DNA of 64,000 nucleotides from Rhizobium esperanzae (lineage in GTDB: Bacteria; Pseudomonadota; Alphaproteobacteria; Rhizobiales; Rhizobiaceae): positions 1 through 64,000 of the forward strand of contig NZ_MXPU01000011.1 of NCBI RefSeq assembly GCF_002204185.1, read 5' to 3'. Positions 44,363-53,277 of this stretch are shown here, in pieces. Positions within the stretch are counted from its first letter, which is position 1, and each line of letters begins with the position of its first letter. Under the pieces are notes generated by a model, which was given only the letters and a program-made list of their open reading frames with translations, did no database searches and was not told the DNA's origin. A program made the translations under genes and the position numbers.

Positions 44363-45055
44363 TCACCCCGCCACAGCCTTCTCCGCCCACCCGCTCGTCC
44401 ACAATTCCCGCAGCCTGTCGCCGTCGCCCTTGAAGAAATCCTCGCTCGCCGCGCAGCGCTCCACCCGGTCGCTGCGGAAATTGCGGATCGCCTGGCGCAA
44501 CTCGCACCAGGCGACGATATTGGCGGTCTGCGAATAATAGATCAGCGCGATCGGCTGGATCGTCCGCTCGCTTCCGCGGCCGAGTTCGTCGCGGTAGGCG
44601 AGCATCAGCTTGCGTTCGTCGCGGATCGCCCGGCGTACGATCGCAAGGTCGAAGCCGGCCGGCTGTGCGGTCGAGCCCCAGGCATAGAGCGCCTTGGTGT
44701 CCATCGCCTGGCGCAGCGGCGCCGGCACGGCGCCTGATATCTTCTGGTTGACCCGGCGCCCGGCCTGCTTCAGCTCCTCGTCGGCGGTGCGTTCGAGCAG
44801 AGCCAGCGACAGCACGATCGCCTCCATCTCCTCGATCGAAAACATCAGCGGCGGCAGGTCGAATCCCGGCCGCATGATGTAGCCGATGCCGCGCTCGCCT
44901 TCGATCGGCACGCGCATCGCCTGGAGTGCGGCGATGTCGCGATAGATCGAGCGCACGGTCACCTCGAGCGTCTCGGCCATAACAGCCGCCGTCAACGGTT
45001 TTCTGGCGAGCCGCAGGATCTGAATGATCTCGAAAAGCCGCGAGGCCTTGCGCAT
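44363..45055 (-). CDS. WYL-domain transcriptional regulator (YafY type)
   Basis: This 230-residue protein has an N-terminal winged helix (about 1-60; LTAAVMAETLEVTVRSIYRDIAALQ) and a WYL domain (about 135-210; AIRDERKLMLAYRDELG, then RTIQPIALIYYSQTANIVAWC). WYL domains bind ligands or nucleic acids and often regulate stress or defence genes. It is divergent from a LysE-family exporter, with an inverted repeat at 45081-45098 close to its own start. Confidence 0.9.
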   Translation of the reverse strand: MRKASRLFEIIQILRLARKPLTAAVMAETLEVTVRSIYRDIAALQAMRVPIEGERGIGYIMRPGFDLPPLMFSIEEMEAIVLSLALLERTADEELKQAGRRVNQKISGAVPAPLRQAMDTKALYAWGSTAQPAGFDLAIVRRAIRDERKLMLAYRDELGRGSERTIQPIALIYYSQTANIVAWCELRQAIRNFRSDRVERCAASEDFFKGDGDRLRELWTSGWAEKAVAG

Positions 45056-45080
45056 TTTGCCTCTCCCATCCCTTACGCTC

Positions 45081-45098
45081 CTGACAATACACTGTCAG
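45081..45098. promoter_or_regulatory. Probable WYL-regulator operator
   Basis: CTGACA (45081-45086) and TGTCAG (45093-45098) form an inverted repeat with six bases between. It lies 26 bases before the regulator start in the gap shared with lysE. Confidence 0.6.
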
Positions 45099-45185
45099 TT
45101 GGGTTTGCGTATAGAGCCGCCTATCGGATTGAAATCTATCGGGGTGTTTGAAAACGGCCCTCGGAACGACAAGGCGGTAACTGAC

Positions 45186-45821
45186 ATGAATTACCACGAA
45201 AACCTCTGGCTCTTCTTCACCCTTCTCTTCGGCATCATCATCGTGCCCGGCATGGACATGCTCTTCGTGCTCGCCAACGCGCTGACCGGCGGTATCCGCC
45301 GGGGGCTGGCGGCGACAGGCGGCATCATGGCCGGCGGCGCCGTGCATTCGGCCTATGGTGCTGCCGGCGTCGGTGTGCTCGTCACCATGCTGCCGCAGCT
45401 GTTCAACGTGCTGCTCTTTGGCGGCGTCGCCTATATGATCTGGATCGGCATTTCGCTGATGCGCAGCTCAATCACCGTCGAGGCGGTCGGGCCGGCAACG
45501 GCGGGCTCCGGCTGGCGCGCCTTCCGCCAGGGCGCCGTCACCTGTCTGGTCAATCCCAAGGCCTATATCTTCATGTTCGCCGTCTATCCGCAGTTCCTGA
45601 AACCGGAATATGGCCCAGTCTGGATGCAGGGCCTGATCATGGGCGCCATGACGATCGCCACCCAGTTCGCCGTTTACGGCACGCTGGCGATGACCGCCGG
45701 CCGCAGCCGCGATCTTCTTGTCGCCAATCCCGATGCCACGGCCTTCGTCGGGCGTTGCGCCGGACTGCTTCTGGTCGCGGTCTCCACGCTCAGCCTCTGG
45801 CAGGGTTGGAAAAGCGCCTGA
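45186..45821 (+). CDS. LysE/RhtB-family amino-acid exporter
   Basis: This 211-residue inner-membrane protein has about six hydrophobic helices. The conserved opening FGIIIVPGMDMLFVLANALTGG and the AVTCLVNPKAYIFMFAVYPQF stretch mark the LysE/RhtB translocators, which export amino acids or homoserine lactones. The start at 45186 is chosen because the preceding frame lies in the promoter region. The divergent WYL regulator probably controls it. Confidence 0.9.
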   Translation: MNYHENLWLFFTLLFGIIIVPGMDMLFVLANALTGGIRRGLAATGGIMAGGAVHSAYGAAGVGVLVTMLPQLFNVLLFGGVAYMIWIGISLMRSSITVEAVGPATAGSGWRAFRQGAVTCLVNPKAYIFMFAVYPQFLKPEYGPVWMQGLIMGAMTIATQFAVYGTLAMTAGRSRDLLVANPDATAFVGRCAGLLLVAVSTLSLWQGWKSA

Positions 45822-45913
45822 GCCTCGAATTCCTGCCGCTTCAGGCCGGTTGTCGAGCACCGTCGCTGCATCTGCCGATTGAGGTCGATGCGGCAGCGGA
45901 GGTCGCTGCATCT

Positions 45914-46231
45914 TCAGCGATGACTTGCGACAGTGCTGCGGAGATGTTCTCTTATCATCGCGCGAAACTCACCGAATGTCTGGAACCCAATGTGCCGTAC
46001 AAGCCGATGGACCGTTGCTGGAGAAACGCGGCACCTGCGCGCAACCGCGGCAGCACTTTCAAAGGCCGTTATGTCAGGTTTTTCCAGGATCTCCCTTGCG
46101 ACCCGTTCGAGGCTGCCGGGAAATACGAGCTGCCGGCCGGCAATCTGGTGCTTGAGTTCTTGCAGTGTTGAAGGAGGAGGAGAGTCCCGATCCTTTAGCA
46201 TCGCACGCACTTTCAAAAGAGCCACCTTCAC
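45914..46231 (-). CDS. RpiR/MurR-like DNA-binding domain without its sugar-binding half
   Basis: This 105-residue protein is only the helix-turn-helix part of an RpiR regulator: SLERVAREILEKPDITAFESAAAVARRCRVSPATVHRLVRHIGFQTFGEFRAMI. Normal family members continue for about 180 residues with a SIS sugar-phosphate domain, which is not found in any frame downstream. It may be a truncated remnant or a small independent binder. Lying beyond the end of the sugar operon at 46305-51984, it may once have served that operon (inference). Confidence 0.65.
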   Translation of the reverse strand: MKVALLKVRAMLKDRDSPPPSTLQELKHQIAGRQLVFPGSLERVAREILEKPDITAFESAAAVARRCRVSPATVHRLVRHIGFQTFGEFRAMIREHLRSTVASHR

Positions 46232-46304
46232 GCAATCTCGGTCGAAGCCTGCACAGAGGCGGCGCCTCGCATGAGGTGCGCGAAGTGGACGCGTTTCGCT
46301 CCGA

Positions 46305-47264
46305 CTAAATCGCCTGCGGCTTGAAATCGCTGGCAGCGACCGGCATCACGCCCTGCAACAGAGCGACGGACTTCTCCAGCCCTTCGAGGCTGTTCAGAAG
46401 CACATCCTCATGCTCTATCGAGAGCCAGCCATCGTAACCGGCCATCTTCAGCCTGTAGCAGAACTGTCTCCACCATTCTTCGCCATGGCCGAAGCCGAGC
46501 GTGATGTAGGACCAACTGCGTGCCGGAATGTCCATCAGGCTGCCGTTCTCCAAAAGGCTGGTGACGGCCTGTCTTGGAGCGTTGAGGAAAGTATCTTTGG
46601 CGTGAACATGGTATAGAGCGTCGCCGAGCGCTTCTGCGGCCGCAAGGGGATCGGCGCCCATCCAGAAGAGATGTGACGGATCCAGGTTCGCTCCGACGAT
46701 CGGGCCGACAGCTTCGCGCAGCTTCAGCAGCGAGGGGACGTTATAGACGCACTGATTGCCATGCAGTTCCAGCGCGATGCGTTCCACACCGTGATCCCTG
46801 GCGAGCGCCACGATCTTGGTCCAGTAGGGGAGGAGCTTCTCCTCCCACTGGTAGCGAAGCATCGCCTGCGTCTCCGGCGGCCACGAGGAGACCACCCAGT
46901 TCGGCATCGTATCGACGGCATTCCCGGCTGGAAGTCCCGACATCGCGCAGACCGTCTTGATTCCCAGTTCGCCGGCTGCGCGGATCGTATCCTCAAGGCC
47001 CTGTCCCTGGGCAAGATCGGTCGGGTGCAGGGGATTTCCGTTTGCGTTCAGGCTTATCACTTCCAGTTCGCGATCGGCTAAGGCTCCGAGGAATGACTTC
47101 TGCGCGTTCTTGTCCCGCAGGATCGTCGTGAGATTGAAATGCGGCGCCGTCGACCAGCCGCAGGTGTTGACCTCGACGCCGGAGACGCCCAGTCTTTGAG
47201 CGTGATCCAGCATCGCCTCGAAGGGCATGCCGCCGAGGCTGTCTGATACGAATCCAAGCTTCAT
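46305..47264 (-). CDS. Sugar phosphate isomerase/epimerase
   Basis: This 319-residue TIM-barrel protein of the xylose-isomerase-like (AP endonuclease 2) family shows the opening MKLGFVSDSLGG, acidic and histidine metal ligands in IALELHGNQ, GANLDPSHLFW and HVHAKD, and IEHED near the end. Relatives isomerise or epimerise keto sugars and inositol derivatives. Its ATG overlaps the stop of the upstream oxidoreductase gene (ATGA), so the two are translationally coupled and likely act in one pathway. It is last in the sugar operon. Confidence 0.9.
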   Translation of the reverse strand: MKLGFVSDSLGGMPFEAMLDHAQRLGVSGVEVNTCGWSTAPHFNLTTILRDKNAQKSFLGALADRELEVISLNANGNPLHPTDLAQGQGLEDTIRAAGELGIKTVCAMSGLPAGNAVDTMPNWVVSSWPPETQAMLRYQWEEKLLPYWTKIVALARDHGVERIALELHGNQCVYNVPSLLKLREAVGPIVGANLDPSHLFWMGADPLAAAEALGDALYHVHAKDTFLNAPRQAVTSLLENGSLMDIPARSWSYITLGFGHGEEWWRQFCYRLKMAGYDGWLSIEHEDVLLNSLEGLEKSVALLQGVMPVAASDFKPQAI

Positions 47265-48265
47265 GCGTAAAACTCCGGTTTGGCAATCATTTCGACGGGG
47301 ATCTTGCGGCCGTCGTTCAAGGCTCTGACGCCGGCTTCGGCGACCCTTGCGGCGCAGTATCCGTCCCAACTGCTCGACGCGATGTGCGGGAACACTCCGG
47401 TTTCGACGAACCGAACGAACGCGCGGTTCTGGCGGCGGTAGGCTTCGGCGTAGCGGCCGCGCCAATCCGCCTCGTAGCTTGTGCTTTGGCCGAGCTCCCG
47501 GTCGACGCGGGTGTAGTTGACGGCGTTCATGGCGATGGTCGCCTTCTCGCCAACCAGTTCGGCACGGACGTCGTATCCGTAGGCTGCGTTGTTGTTGATC
47601 TCGATATTAACGAGTTGATCATCGGCGGTTTCGAGCACCATATAGACCGGTGCGACCAGCGCGTCGGACCGCTTCGGCTGGAAGGCGGAGATCGATACGT
47701 ATTCCGTGTCGAGGACGTGTCGGACGACATCGAACTCGTGCGGGGCGGAATTGGTGATTGCCATCGCTCCGGTGAAGTCCGACGCGGGCGTCGCGACATT
47801 ACGATGAAAGTTGTGCATCATCAGGGCGCGGCCAATCGCACCGTGCTCCAGAGCCTGCTTCATTTCCACATAGGATTGATCGAAGCGGCGCATGAAGCCG
47901 AGCATGATGAACTTCTTTCCCGCGGCTTCTTCCGCCTGCATGATCTCCAGGCACTCTTTCGAAGATTGCGACAGCGGCTTTTCGCAGAGAGCCCGTTTGC
48001 CGGCTCTTATGCAGGACAGCGACAGGGGCGCGTGCGTGAAATCGGGGCTTGCAATGATGACCGCATCTACGTCCGGGCGAGCGGCGACCCGGTCGGGGTC
48101 AGAGGCGACATCGTGAGCGCTGTAGGCGTCCGCTACCTTGCGGGCGCGATCCGCATCCATGTCGCAAACGACCTGGAGGCTCGCCCCCGGCAGATCTTCC
48201 GCGACGATTCTCGCATGATCGGCTCCCATCAGTCCTGCCCCGATGACGGCGATCCTTATTGTCAT
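47261..48265 (-). CDS. Gfo/Idh/MocA-family oxidoreductase
   Basis: This 334-residue NAD(P)-dependent sugar or inositol dehydrogenase has the Rossmann turn VIGAGLMG (7-14), the conserved lysine of ALCEKPLS and NSAPHEFDVVRH, which carries the catalytic-type aspartate and histidine. It resembles inositol 2-dehydrogenases, but the substrate is uncertain. The start at 48265 follows AGGAAA. Downstream it overlaps the isomerase by four bases. Confidence 0.9.
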   Translation of the reverse strand: MTIRIAVIGAGLMGADHARIVAEDLPGASLQVVCDMDADRARKVADAYSAHDVASDPDRVAARPDVDAVIIASPDFTHAPLSLSCIRAGKRALCEKPLSQSSKECLEIMQAEEAAGKKFIMLGFMRRFDQSYVEMKQALEHGAIGRALMMHNFHRNVATPASDFTGAMAITNSAPHEFDVVRHVLDTEYVSISAFQPKRSDALVAPVYMVLETADDQLVNIEINNNAAYGYDVRAELVGEKATIAMNAVNYTRVDRELGQSTSYEADWRGRYAEAYRRQNRAFVRFVETGVFPHIASSSWDGYCAARVAEAGVRALNDGRKIPVEMIAKPEFYA

Positions 48266-48331
48266 TTCGATATTTCCTGTCGTTAGAGAACCAGAGATTT
48301 GCGGCAGGCATTGCGCCTCCTCGTGCCAAAT

Positions 48332-48359
48332 GCGCGCCGGGAACCCCATCCCGGCACGC
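48332..48359 (-). promoter_or_regulatory. Hairpin between the binding-protein and dehydrogenase genes
   Basis: GCCGGGA (48336-48342) pairs with TCCCGGC (48349-48355) around a six-base loop, with partly matching GCG/CGC ends. Hairpins behind binding-protein genes commonly protect that part of the message from decay; no T-run suggests full termination. Confidence 0.45.
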
Positions 48360-48373
48360 ACCCTTGGGAGGGC

Positions 48374-49297
48374 TTACTTCTTGGCGTATTGATCGACGTT
48401 GTCCTTGGTGATCGAAGCAAACGGCACCAGCTTTTCGGCCGGAGCATCCCCGCCCTTTTTCAGGCCTTCCACGACCTCGAAGGCGGCCTTGGCCTGGCCT
48501 GCTGCGTCCTGGAAGATGGTCTGCGACATGGTGCCGGCCTTGATCGCATTCAGAGCATCGGCCGTACCGTCGACACCGGAAATCATCACGCCCTTGAGGC
48601 GATCAGCACCCTGAAGTGCTTCGAGCGCGCCGAGCGCCATCTGGTCGTTGGCTGCGACGATTGCATCGAACTTCGGAAAGCTTTGGATCCAGTCTTCCGT
48701 AACCTTCATGCCTTCAGCGCGGTCGTAATTGGCCGAGAGGCTGGCGAGGGTGGTCACGTCGGACCGGCCGAGCGCATCCTCGAAGCCCTTCTTGCGTTCC
48801 TGCGTGTGCGAGAGCCCCGGCGTGCCTTCGAGGTAGAGGATCTTGGCGTCCTTCGGCAGATGTTCTTTCATGTATTCGCCCTGAAGACGGCCGGCATCGA
48901 TATTCTTCGAGCCGACGAACGTGTACTTGCCGCCTGCCGATTGGATGCCGAGAGCGATGACGGGAATGCCGGCCTGGTTCGCCTTCTCGACCCCCGGTAC
49001 GATGCCCTGATAGTCGACCGGCACGACAACGATCGCATTGACTTTCTGCGCGATGAAGTTGTCGATCTGATCGAGTTGCTTGCTGACGTCGTTGTTGGCG
49101 TCGGAGAAGTTCACTTCGACTGCCGGGTCGGATTTCGACGCCTCGATGAAGGCATTCTTGCGCGCCATGACGAAGACGTCCGTATCCGCCATATTGGCGT
49201 AACCGACGACGAATTTGTCTGCGGCGAATGCGGCGCCGGTGGAGATGGCGGCAAGGGATATGGCGCAGGCGAGAGCGAGTTTGGAAATGGCTTTCAT
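48374..49297 (-). CDS. Periplasmic sugar-binding protein of an ABC importer
   Basis: This 307-residue substrate-binding protein of the ribose/galactose type (Peripla_BP_4) has a Sec signal (about 1-25, cleaved after AFA). The mature protein opens DKFVVGYANMADTDVFV and has the hinge pattern IVVVPVDYQGI and DAIVAANDQMALGAL. Together with the permease and ATPase genes just upstream it forms a complete importer. The start at 49297 follows GGGAGGA. Confidence 0.93.
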   Translation of the reverse strand: MKAISKLALACAISLAAISTGAAFAADKFVVGYANMADTDVFVMARKNAFIEASKSDPAVEVNFSDANNDVSKQLDQIDNFIAQKVNAIVVVPVDYQGIVPGVEKANQAGIPVIALGIQSAGGKYTFVGSKNIDAGRLQGEYMKEHLPKDAKILYLEGTPGLSHTQERKKGFEDALGRSDVTTLASLSANYDRAEGMKVTEDWIQSFPKFDAIVAANDQMALGALEALQGADRLKGVMISGVDGTADALNAIKAGTMSQTIFQDAAGQAKAAFEVVEGLKKGGDAPAEKLVPFASITKDNVDQYAKK

Positions 49298-49399
49298 AGG
49301 GTCCTCCCATTGAGTTTCAGGTTCATTCCGGATGCGAGAAATTTCCCGCCGACAAAGAGGTGGTTCGGAAGCAGGCGCTAGCCCGCCGAAGAACATCGG

Positions 49400-50410
49400 T
49401 CATGCCTTCTTTTTGCTGCGGGCAGACTTGGTCCAGACATCGAGGATCACGGCGATCGCGATGATCAGACCCTTGATGATCTGCTGCCAGTAGGAGCTGA
49501 CATTCATGAGATTGAGCATATTGTTGATGACGCCGATGATCATCGAGCCGATGATTGTCCCGGTAATCGTTCCGGTGCCGCCCATCAGGCTGGTACCGCC
49601 GACGACGACCGCGGTGATCGCATCGAATTCATAGCCGACGCCGCCGGCCGGCTGACCGGAATTGATGCGAGACATGAGGACGATGCCTGAGACGGCGCAC
49701 AGAATGCCGTTGAAGATGAAAGCCTTCACGACGATGCTGTCTGGATTGATGCCGGAAGCGCGAGCGGCACGCTCATTGCCGCCGACCGCGTAGACGTATC
49801 GGCCGAACTTGGTCTTGTTGAGAAGAATCCAGGAAATGACGATGACGATCGCGAGGATGAGCACGGAGATCGGAACTGGTCCAAGCGAGCCTTGCCCAAT
49901 CACTCTGAACTCGCCCAAGCCCGTCACGGGTGATCCACCCGTATAAAGGAGCACTGCGCCGCGTGCGACCGTCGTCATCGCCAATGTCATGATGAACGAC
50001 GGGATGCGGAAGAAGGTGATGACGAAGCCATTGATGATGCCGGTCACCATGCCGACTGCTACGCCGGCGACGGCCGCGAGGATGACGCTGCCGGTGATGG
50101 CCATCACACTCGCGGCGATGACACCACAGAGCGCCAGAACAGATCCCAGCGACACGTCGATGTGTCCCAGAATGATGATGAAGGTGACGCCGCATGCGAG
50201 AAGGCTCACCACGACGACCTGACGCAGGACATTGGTCAGGTTGGCTTCCGTCAGGAACGTTGGGCTTAATATCGACGCCAGGATGCAGATTCCGACGAAG
50301 ATGAGGACCGTGCCGTACTTCCGGTAGATCTGGGAAAAGCTCATGTTGCGAGAGCCTGGAATGACCTGGCCTTGTCGTTTCACGGCCGCGTCTGCGCGTT
50401 CGATACTCAT
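49400..50410 (-). CDS. Sugar ABC transporter permease (RbsC type)
   Basis: This 336-residue inner-membrane permease has about ten hydrophobic helices, with the family stretches LGHIDVSLGSVLALCG, ARGAVLLYTGGSPV and AVVVGGTSLMGGTGTITGT. It begins at 50410, sharing one base with the stop of the ATPase gene (TGATG), so translation is coupled. It should work as a dimer with the double-cassette ATPase. Confidence 0.94.
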   Translation of the reverse strand: MSIERADAAVKRQGQVIPGSRNMSFSQIYRKYGTVLIFVGICILASILSPTFLTEANLTNVLRQVVVVSLLACGVTFIIILGHIDVSLGSVLALCGVIAASVMAITGSVILAAVAGVAVGMVTGIINGFVITFFRIPSFIMTLAMTTVARGAVLLYTGGSPVTGLGEFRVIGQGSLGPVPISVLILAIVIVISWILLNKTKFGRYVYAVGGNERAARASGINPDSIVVKAFIFNGILCAVSGIVLMSRINSGQPAGGVGYEFDAITAVVVGGTSLMGGTGTITGTIIGSMIIGVINNMLNLMNVSSYWQQIIKGLIIAIAVILDVWTKSARSKKKA

Positions 50411-51984
50411 CAGTGTCCTCCCGTGGCGAGGCGCATGATGCTTTCCTGAGTGGCCTCGTTTCTTGTTAGTTCGCCGGTGACCCGGCCTTCGCTCATCACC
50501 ACCACGCGATCACTCATGCCGAGGATCTCGGGCAGTTCGGATGAGATCATGATGATCGCGAGCCCCTGACGAGCGAACTCGGTCATCAGTCTGTGAATTT
50601 CGGATTTCGATCCGACGTCGATGCCGCGTGTGGGTTCATCGAGAATGAGCAGCTTCAGATCGCCCAGCAGCCATTTCGCCAGAACGATTTTCTGTTGATT
50701 GCCGCCGCTGAGGTTCTCCACGATCATTGCCGTATCGGGCGTCTTGATCTGGAGCATCTTGATCATGCGCTGGGCGGCTGTCTCTTCCTGCCGCTCGCTG
50801 ATGAAGAGGTTGGACGCGAACTTCTTGAGGTTCGCGAGCGAGATGTTCTCGCCGACGGATCGGCAAAGCACCAGACCTTCCGCCTTTCGATCCTCCGAGA
50901 CCATGGCGATGCCGTTGGCGATGGCATCCTTGGGCGACGCGAGCTTGAGCGGCTTTCCATTCAGGCGGACGACGCCCGCGTCCGCAGCGTCCAAGCCGAA
51001 GATGACCCGGGCTACCTCGGTCCGCCCGGCGCCGATCAGGCCGGAAAGGCCAACGATTTCGCCGGCGCGCACCTCGAAGCTGACACTTTCGAAGCTGCCG
51101 TCACGAGAGAGGTTCTCGACGGAAAGGACGATGTCGCCGATCGGCACTTCTTCTTTCGGAAAGATGCTGGATATCGTGCGGCCAACCATCTGCGAGATCA
51201 GCTTTGCCGGCTCATATTCGCTCGCCGGGGCGGCAGCGACGAATTGGCCATCACGCATCACCGTGATGTCGTCGGCGATCTGGAAGATCTCGTCCATCTT
51301 GTGGGTGATGTAGATGATCGCCACGCCTGCTGCTTTAAGGTCCGCGATCTGCCTGAACAGCATCGCAACTTCCGTGTCGCTGATCGCCGACGTCGGTTCG
51401 TCCATGATCACGAGCGAGGCTTCGCGCGAAATCGCCTTGACGATCTCGATGAGCTGCATCGTTGCGATGGACAGATCGCGCATTTTGGTTTGGGGACTGT
51501 ATTTCAGGCCCAGACGGTCGAGCAGCGCCTGCGTATCTGAATTCATGCGATCGAAATCGACGAACCGGGACAAAACGCCCGTCCTGGTATAAGTGGGTTC
51601 GCGGCCGAGAAAGATGTTTTCGGCGATGGTCATGTCGAGCACGGGGCTGAGCTCCTGGTGGATCATCGAGATCCCTCGCTCCAGCGCGGATGCAGCGCTC
51701 TGGTGATCGAGCTTTTCGCCCCTGAAAAAGATCTCTCCGCCGTCGATCGCGTAGATACCGCTCAGGATCTTCATAAGCGTCGACTTGCCCGCGCCATTCT
51801 CCCCGACGAGGACATGGACCGTGCCGGCACGAACCTTCAGGCTCATGCCATCGAGGGCGAGAACGCCAGGGAAGGCCTTGGTGATTGAGCGCATTTCAAG
51901 AACGACGCCGGCTCCGGTATCCATAGGCGTGCGATGGCCTTCGCCGCCCGAAAGCGGCGCCACCTTTTGCAAGGTCGCAGACAT
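50410..51984 (-). CDS. Sugar ABC transporter ATPase (RbsA type, two cassettes)
   Basis: This 524-residue ATPase of the carbohydrate-uptake class 2 group has two fused cassettes. The first P-loop is GENGAGKST; the second half is degenerate at that site ([14 protein letters not shown]), as is normal for RbsA/MglA. Signature LSGGNQQK and Walker [13 protein letters not shown] lie in the second half. The start at 51984 follows GGAGGAAA. It is the first gene of the operon ATPase-permease-binding protein-dehydrogenase-isomerase. Confidence 0.94.
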   Translation of the reverse strand: MSATLQKVAPLSGGEGHRTPMDTGAGVVLEMRSITKAFPGVLALDGMSLKVRAGTVHVLVGENGAGKSTLMKILSGIYAIDGGEIFFRGEKLDHQSAASALERGISMIHQELSPVLDMTIAENIFLGREPTYTRTGVLSRFVDFDRMNSDTQALLDRLGLKYSPQTKMRDLSIATMQLIEIVKAISREASLVIMDEPTSAISDTEVAMLFRQIADLKAAGVAIIYITHKMDEIFQIADDITVMRDGQFVAAAPASEYEPAKLISQMVGRTISSIFPKEEVPIGDIVLSVENLSRDGSFESVSFEVRAGEIVGLSGLIGAGRTEVARVIFGLDAADAGVVRLNGKPLKLASPKDAIANGIAMVSEDRKAEGLVLCRSVGENISLANLKKFASNLFISERQEETAAQRMIKMLQIKTPDTAMIVENLSGGNQQKIVLAKWLLGDLKLLILDEPTRGIDVGSKSEIHRLMTEFARQGLAIIMISSELPEILGMSDRVVVMSEGRVTGELTRNEATQESIMRLATGGH

Positions 51985-52106
51985 GAGAGTATTTCCTCCA
52001 GATGAAAGGGCTCTCCCAAGCCCTCCTGCCAAACCGGCTCTTACTGGAAGATGAAATCGCGAAAATTCCGCAAACTGTCAACGAACTGGTAGATTTTTCT
52101 CCCAAA

Positions 52107-52139
52107 ACCTCTCATAGATACCGTCACAATATGAGAGGT
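52107..52139. promoter_or_regulatory. Inverted repeat before lacI, probable operator
   Basis: ACCTCTCATA (52107-52116) and TATGAGAGGT (52130-52139) are perfect 10-bp inverted arms with 13 bases between. The right arm includes the GAGAGGT ribosome site of lacI, so binding would block its own translation start as well as the divergent ABC promoter. Confidence 0.7.
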
Positions 52140-52144
52140 CTGGT

Positions 52145-53179
52145 ATGTCTCGCCCAACGATCCCTGACTTGGCAAAGGCCGCGAATGTAAGCATTTCAAC
52201 GGTCGACCGCGTGCTGAACGGTCGCGATCCCGTCCGTCCACAGACGGCCGAGCGGGTTCTTAACGCCGCTCGGCAGATCGGCTTTCACGGGGTGACCGCC
52301 ATCGCTCGCCGACTCGAGCACGACAAGCCGGTGATCAAATTCGGTTTTCTTCTCAAGCAGTCTCACCGCAAGCTCTATCAAATGTGGAGCGACATTCTCG
52401 TTGCGGCGACCGAGGCGTTTCCCGACGCCCATGGAAGGGCCATCGTCAGATTCATGGACGACCTAGCGCCCGACAAGGCTGCCGAGGCGATCTACGCTCT
52501 CAGTCGCGAAGCCGATGTCATTGGAATGATCACCTCCGACCACCCGCAGGTGAACCACGCCGTCGATGGCCTGGCATCGGAAAACATTCCTGTGGTGACC
52601 ATGATTTCCGATATTTCCACCGCCTCCCGCGCTGGATTTGTCGGCAACGACTGCGTCAAAAAGGGCCGCACGGCCGCCTGGTTCATAGCCGGGCTGAACG
52701 GCAATGGCGGCAAGGTTTCCGTCTTCGTCGGAAGTCACCGATACCTGGCTCAGGACCTGAACGAAATGGGCTTTCGGTCATATTTCCGGGAGACCGCGCC
52801 GGGCTTCCAGATGCTGGAGACCATTGCCACTCTCGAAGAACCCGAAATCGCCTATGAGGCGACGCGCCGCCTTTTGCAGACAGAGCCGAATTGGGTCGGG
52901 CTCTACGTTGCCGGCGGCGGCATTACGGGTGTGATGCGAGCCCTTCGGGAGGATGGTGGGCCGGCAGCCAAACGCCTGGTGGTTATAGCACACGAGCTCA
53001 CGAACGAAACGAGAGCCGGTCTTGCAGAGGGGCTGATCAAGGTCGTTCTGTCTCATCCGGCAAAGCTGCTGGGGGAGACCCTGGTGCGCGCGATGGCGGA
53101 AGCGCTCAGTGCTGACCGCTCCCCAACCGTTTCGCAGCACATTGTGCCATTTGAATTCTACAACGCCACGAATATTTGA
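52145..53179 (+). CDS. LacI-family transcriptional regulator
   Basis: This 344-residue regulator has an N-terminal LacI helix-turn-helix (TIPDLAKAANVSISTVDRVLNGRD) and a periplasmic-binding-protein-like sensor domain. The sensor resembles those of CcpA/RbsR relatives that bind the imported sugar. It is divergent from the ABC sugar operon across 160 bases with an inverted repeat at 52107-52139, so it most likely represses the operon until its sugar arrives. A terminator-like hairpin follows at 53241. Confidence 0.93.
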   Translation: MSRPTIPDLAKAANVSISTVDRVLNGRDPVRPQTAERVLNAARQIGFHGVTAIARRLEHDKPVIKFGFLLKQSHRKLYQMWSDILVAATEAFPDAHGRAIVRFMDDLAPDKAAEAIYALSREADVIGMITSDHPQVNHAVDGLASENIPVVTMISDISTASRAGFVGNDCVKKGRTAAWFIAGLNGNGGKVSVFVGSHRYLAQDLNEMGFRSYFRETAPGFQMLETIATLEEPEIAYEATRRLLQTEPNWVGLYVAGGGITGVMRALREDGGPAAKRLVVIAHELTNETRAGLAEGLIKVVLSHPAKLLGETLVRAMAEALSADRSPTVSQHIVPFEFYNATNI

Positions 53180-53240
53180 AGTTTCCTCGCCATCAAGGCA
53201 AAGCGCCGCCGGATAGCGCGCCGCCACTCCGGCACGGCGA

Positions 53241-53276
53241 CTCGCGGCTCCGACAGCCGCGAGCTTTGCCGCTTTT
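53241..53276 (+). terminator. Terminator-like hairpin after lacI
   Basis: CTCGCGGCT (53241-53249) pairs with AGCCGCGAG (53255-53263) around a five-base loop; CTTTGCCGCTTTT follows. It separates two convergent genes. Confidence 0.7.
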
Positions 53277-53277
53277 C

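Noticed and set aside
48299..49381. 360-codon plus-strand frame opposite the sugar-binding protein gene
   Set aside because: Composition rich in Arg, His and Asp is typical of an antisense shadow; the minus strand has a signal peptide and family motifs.
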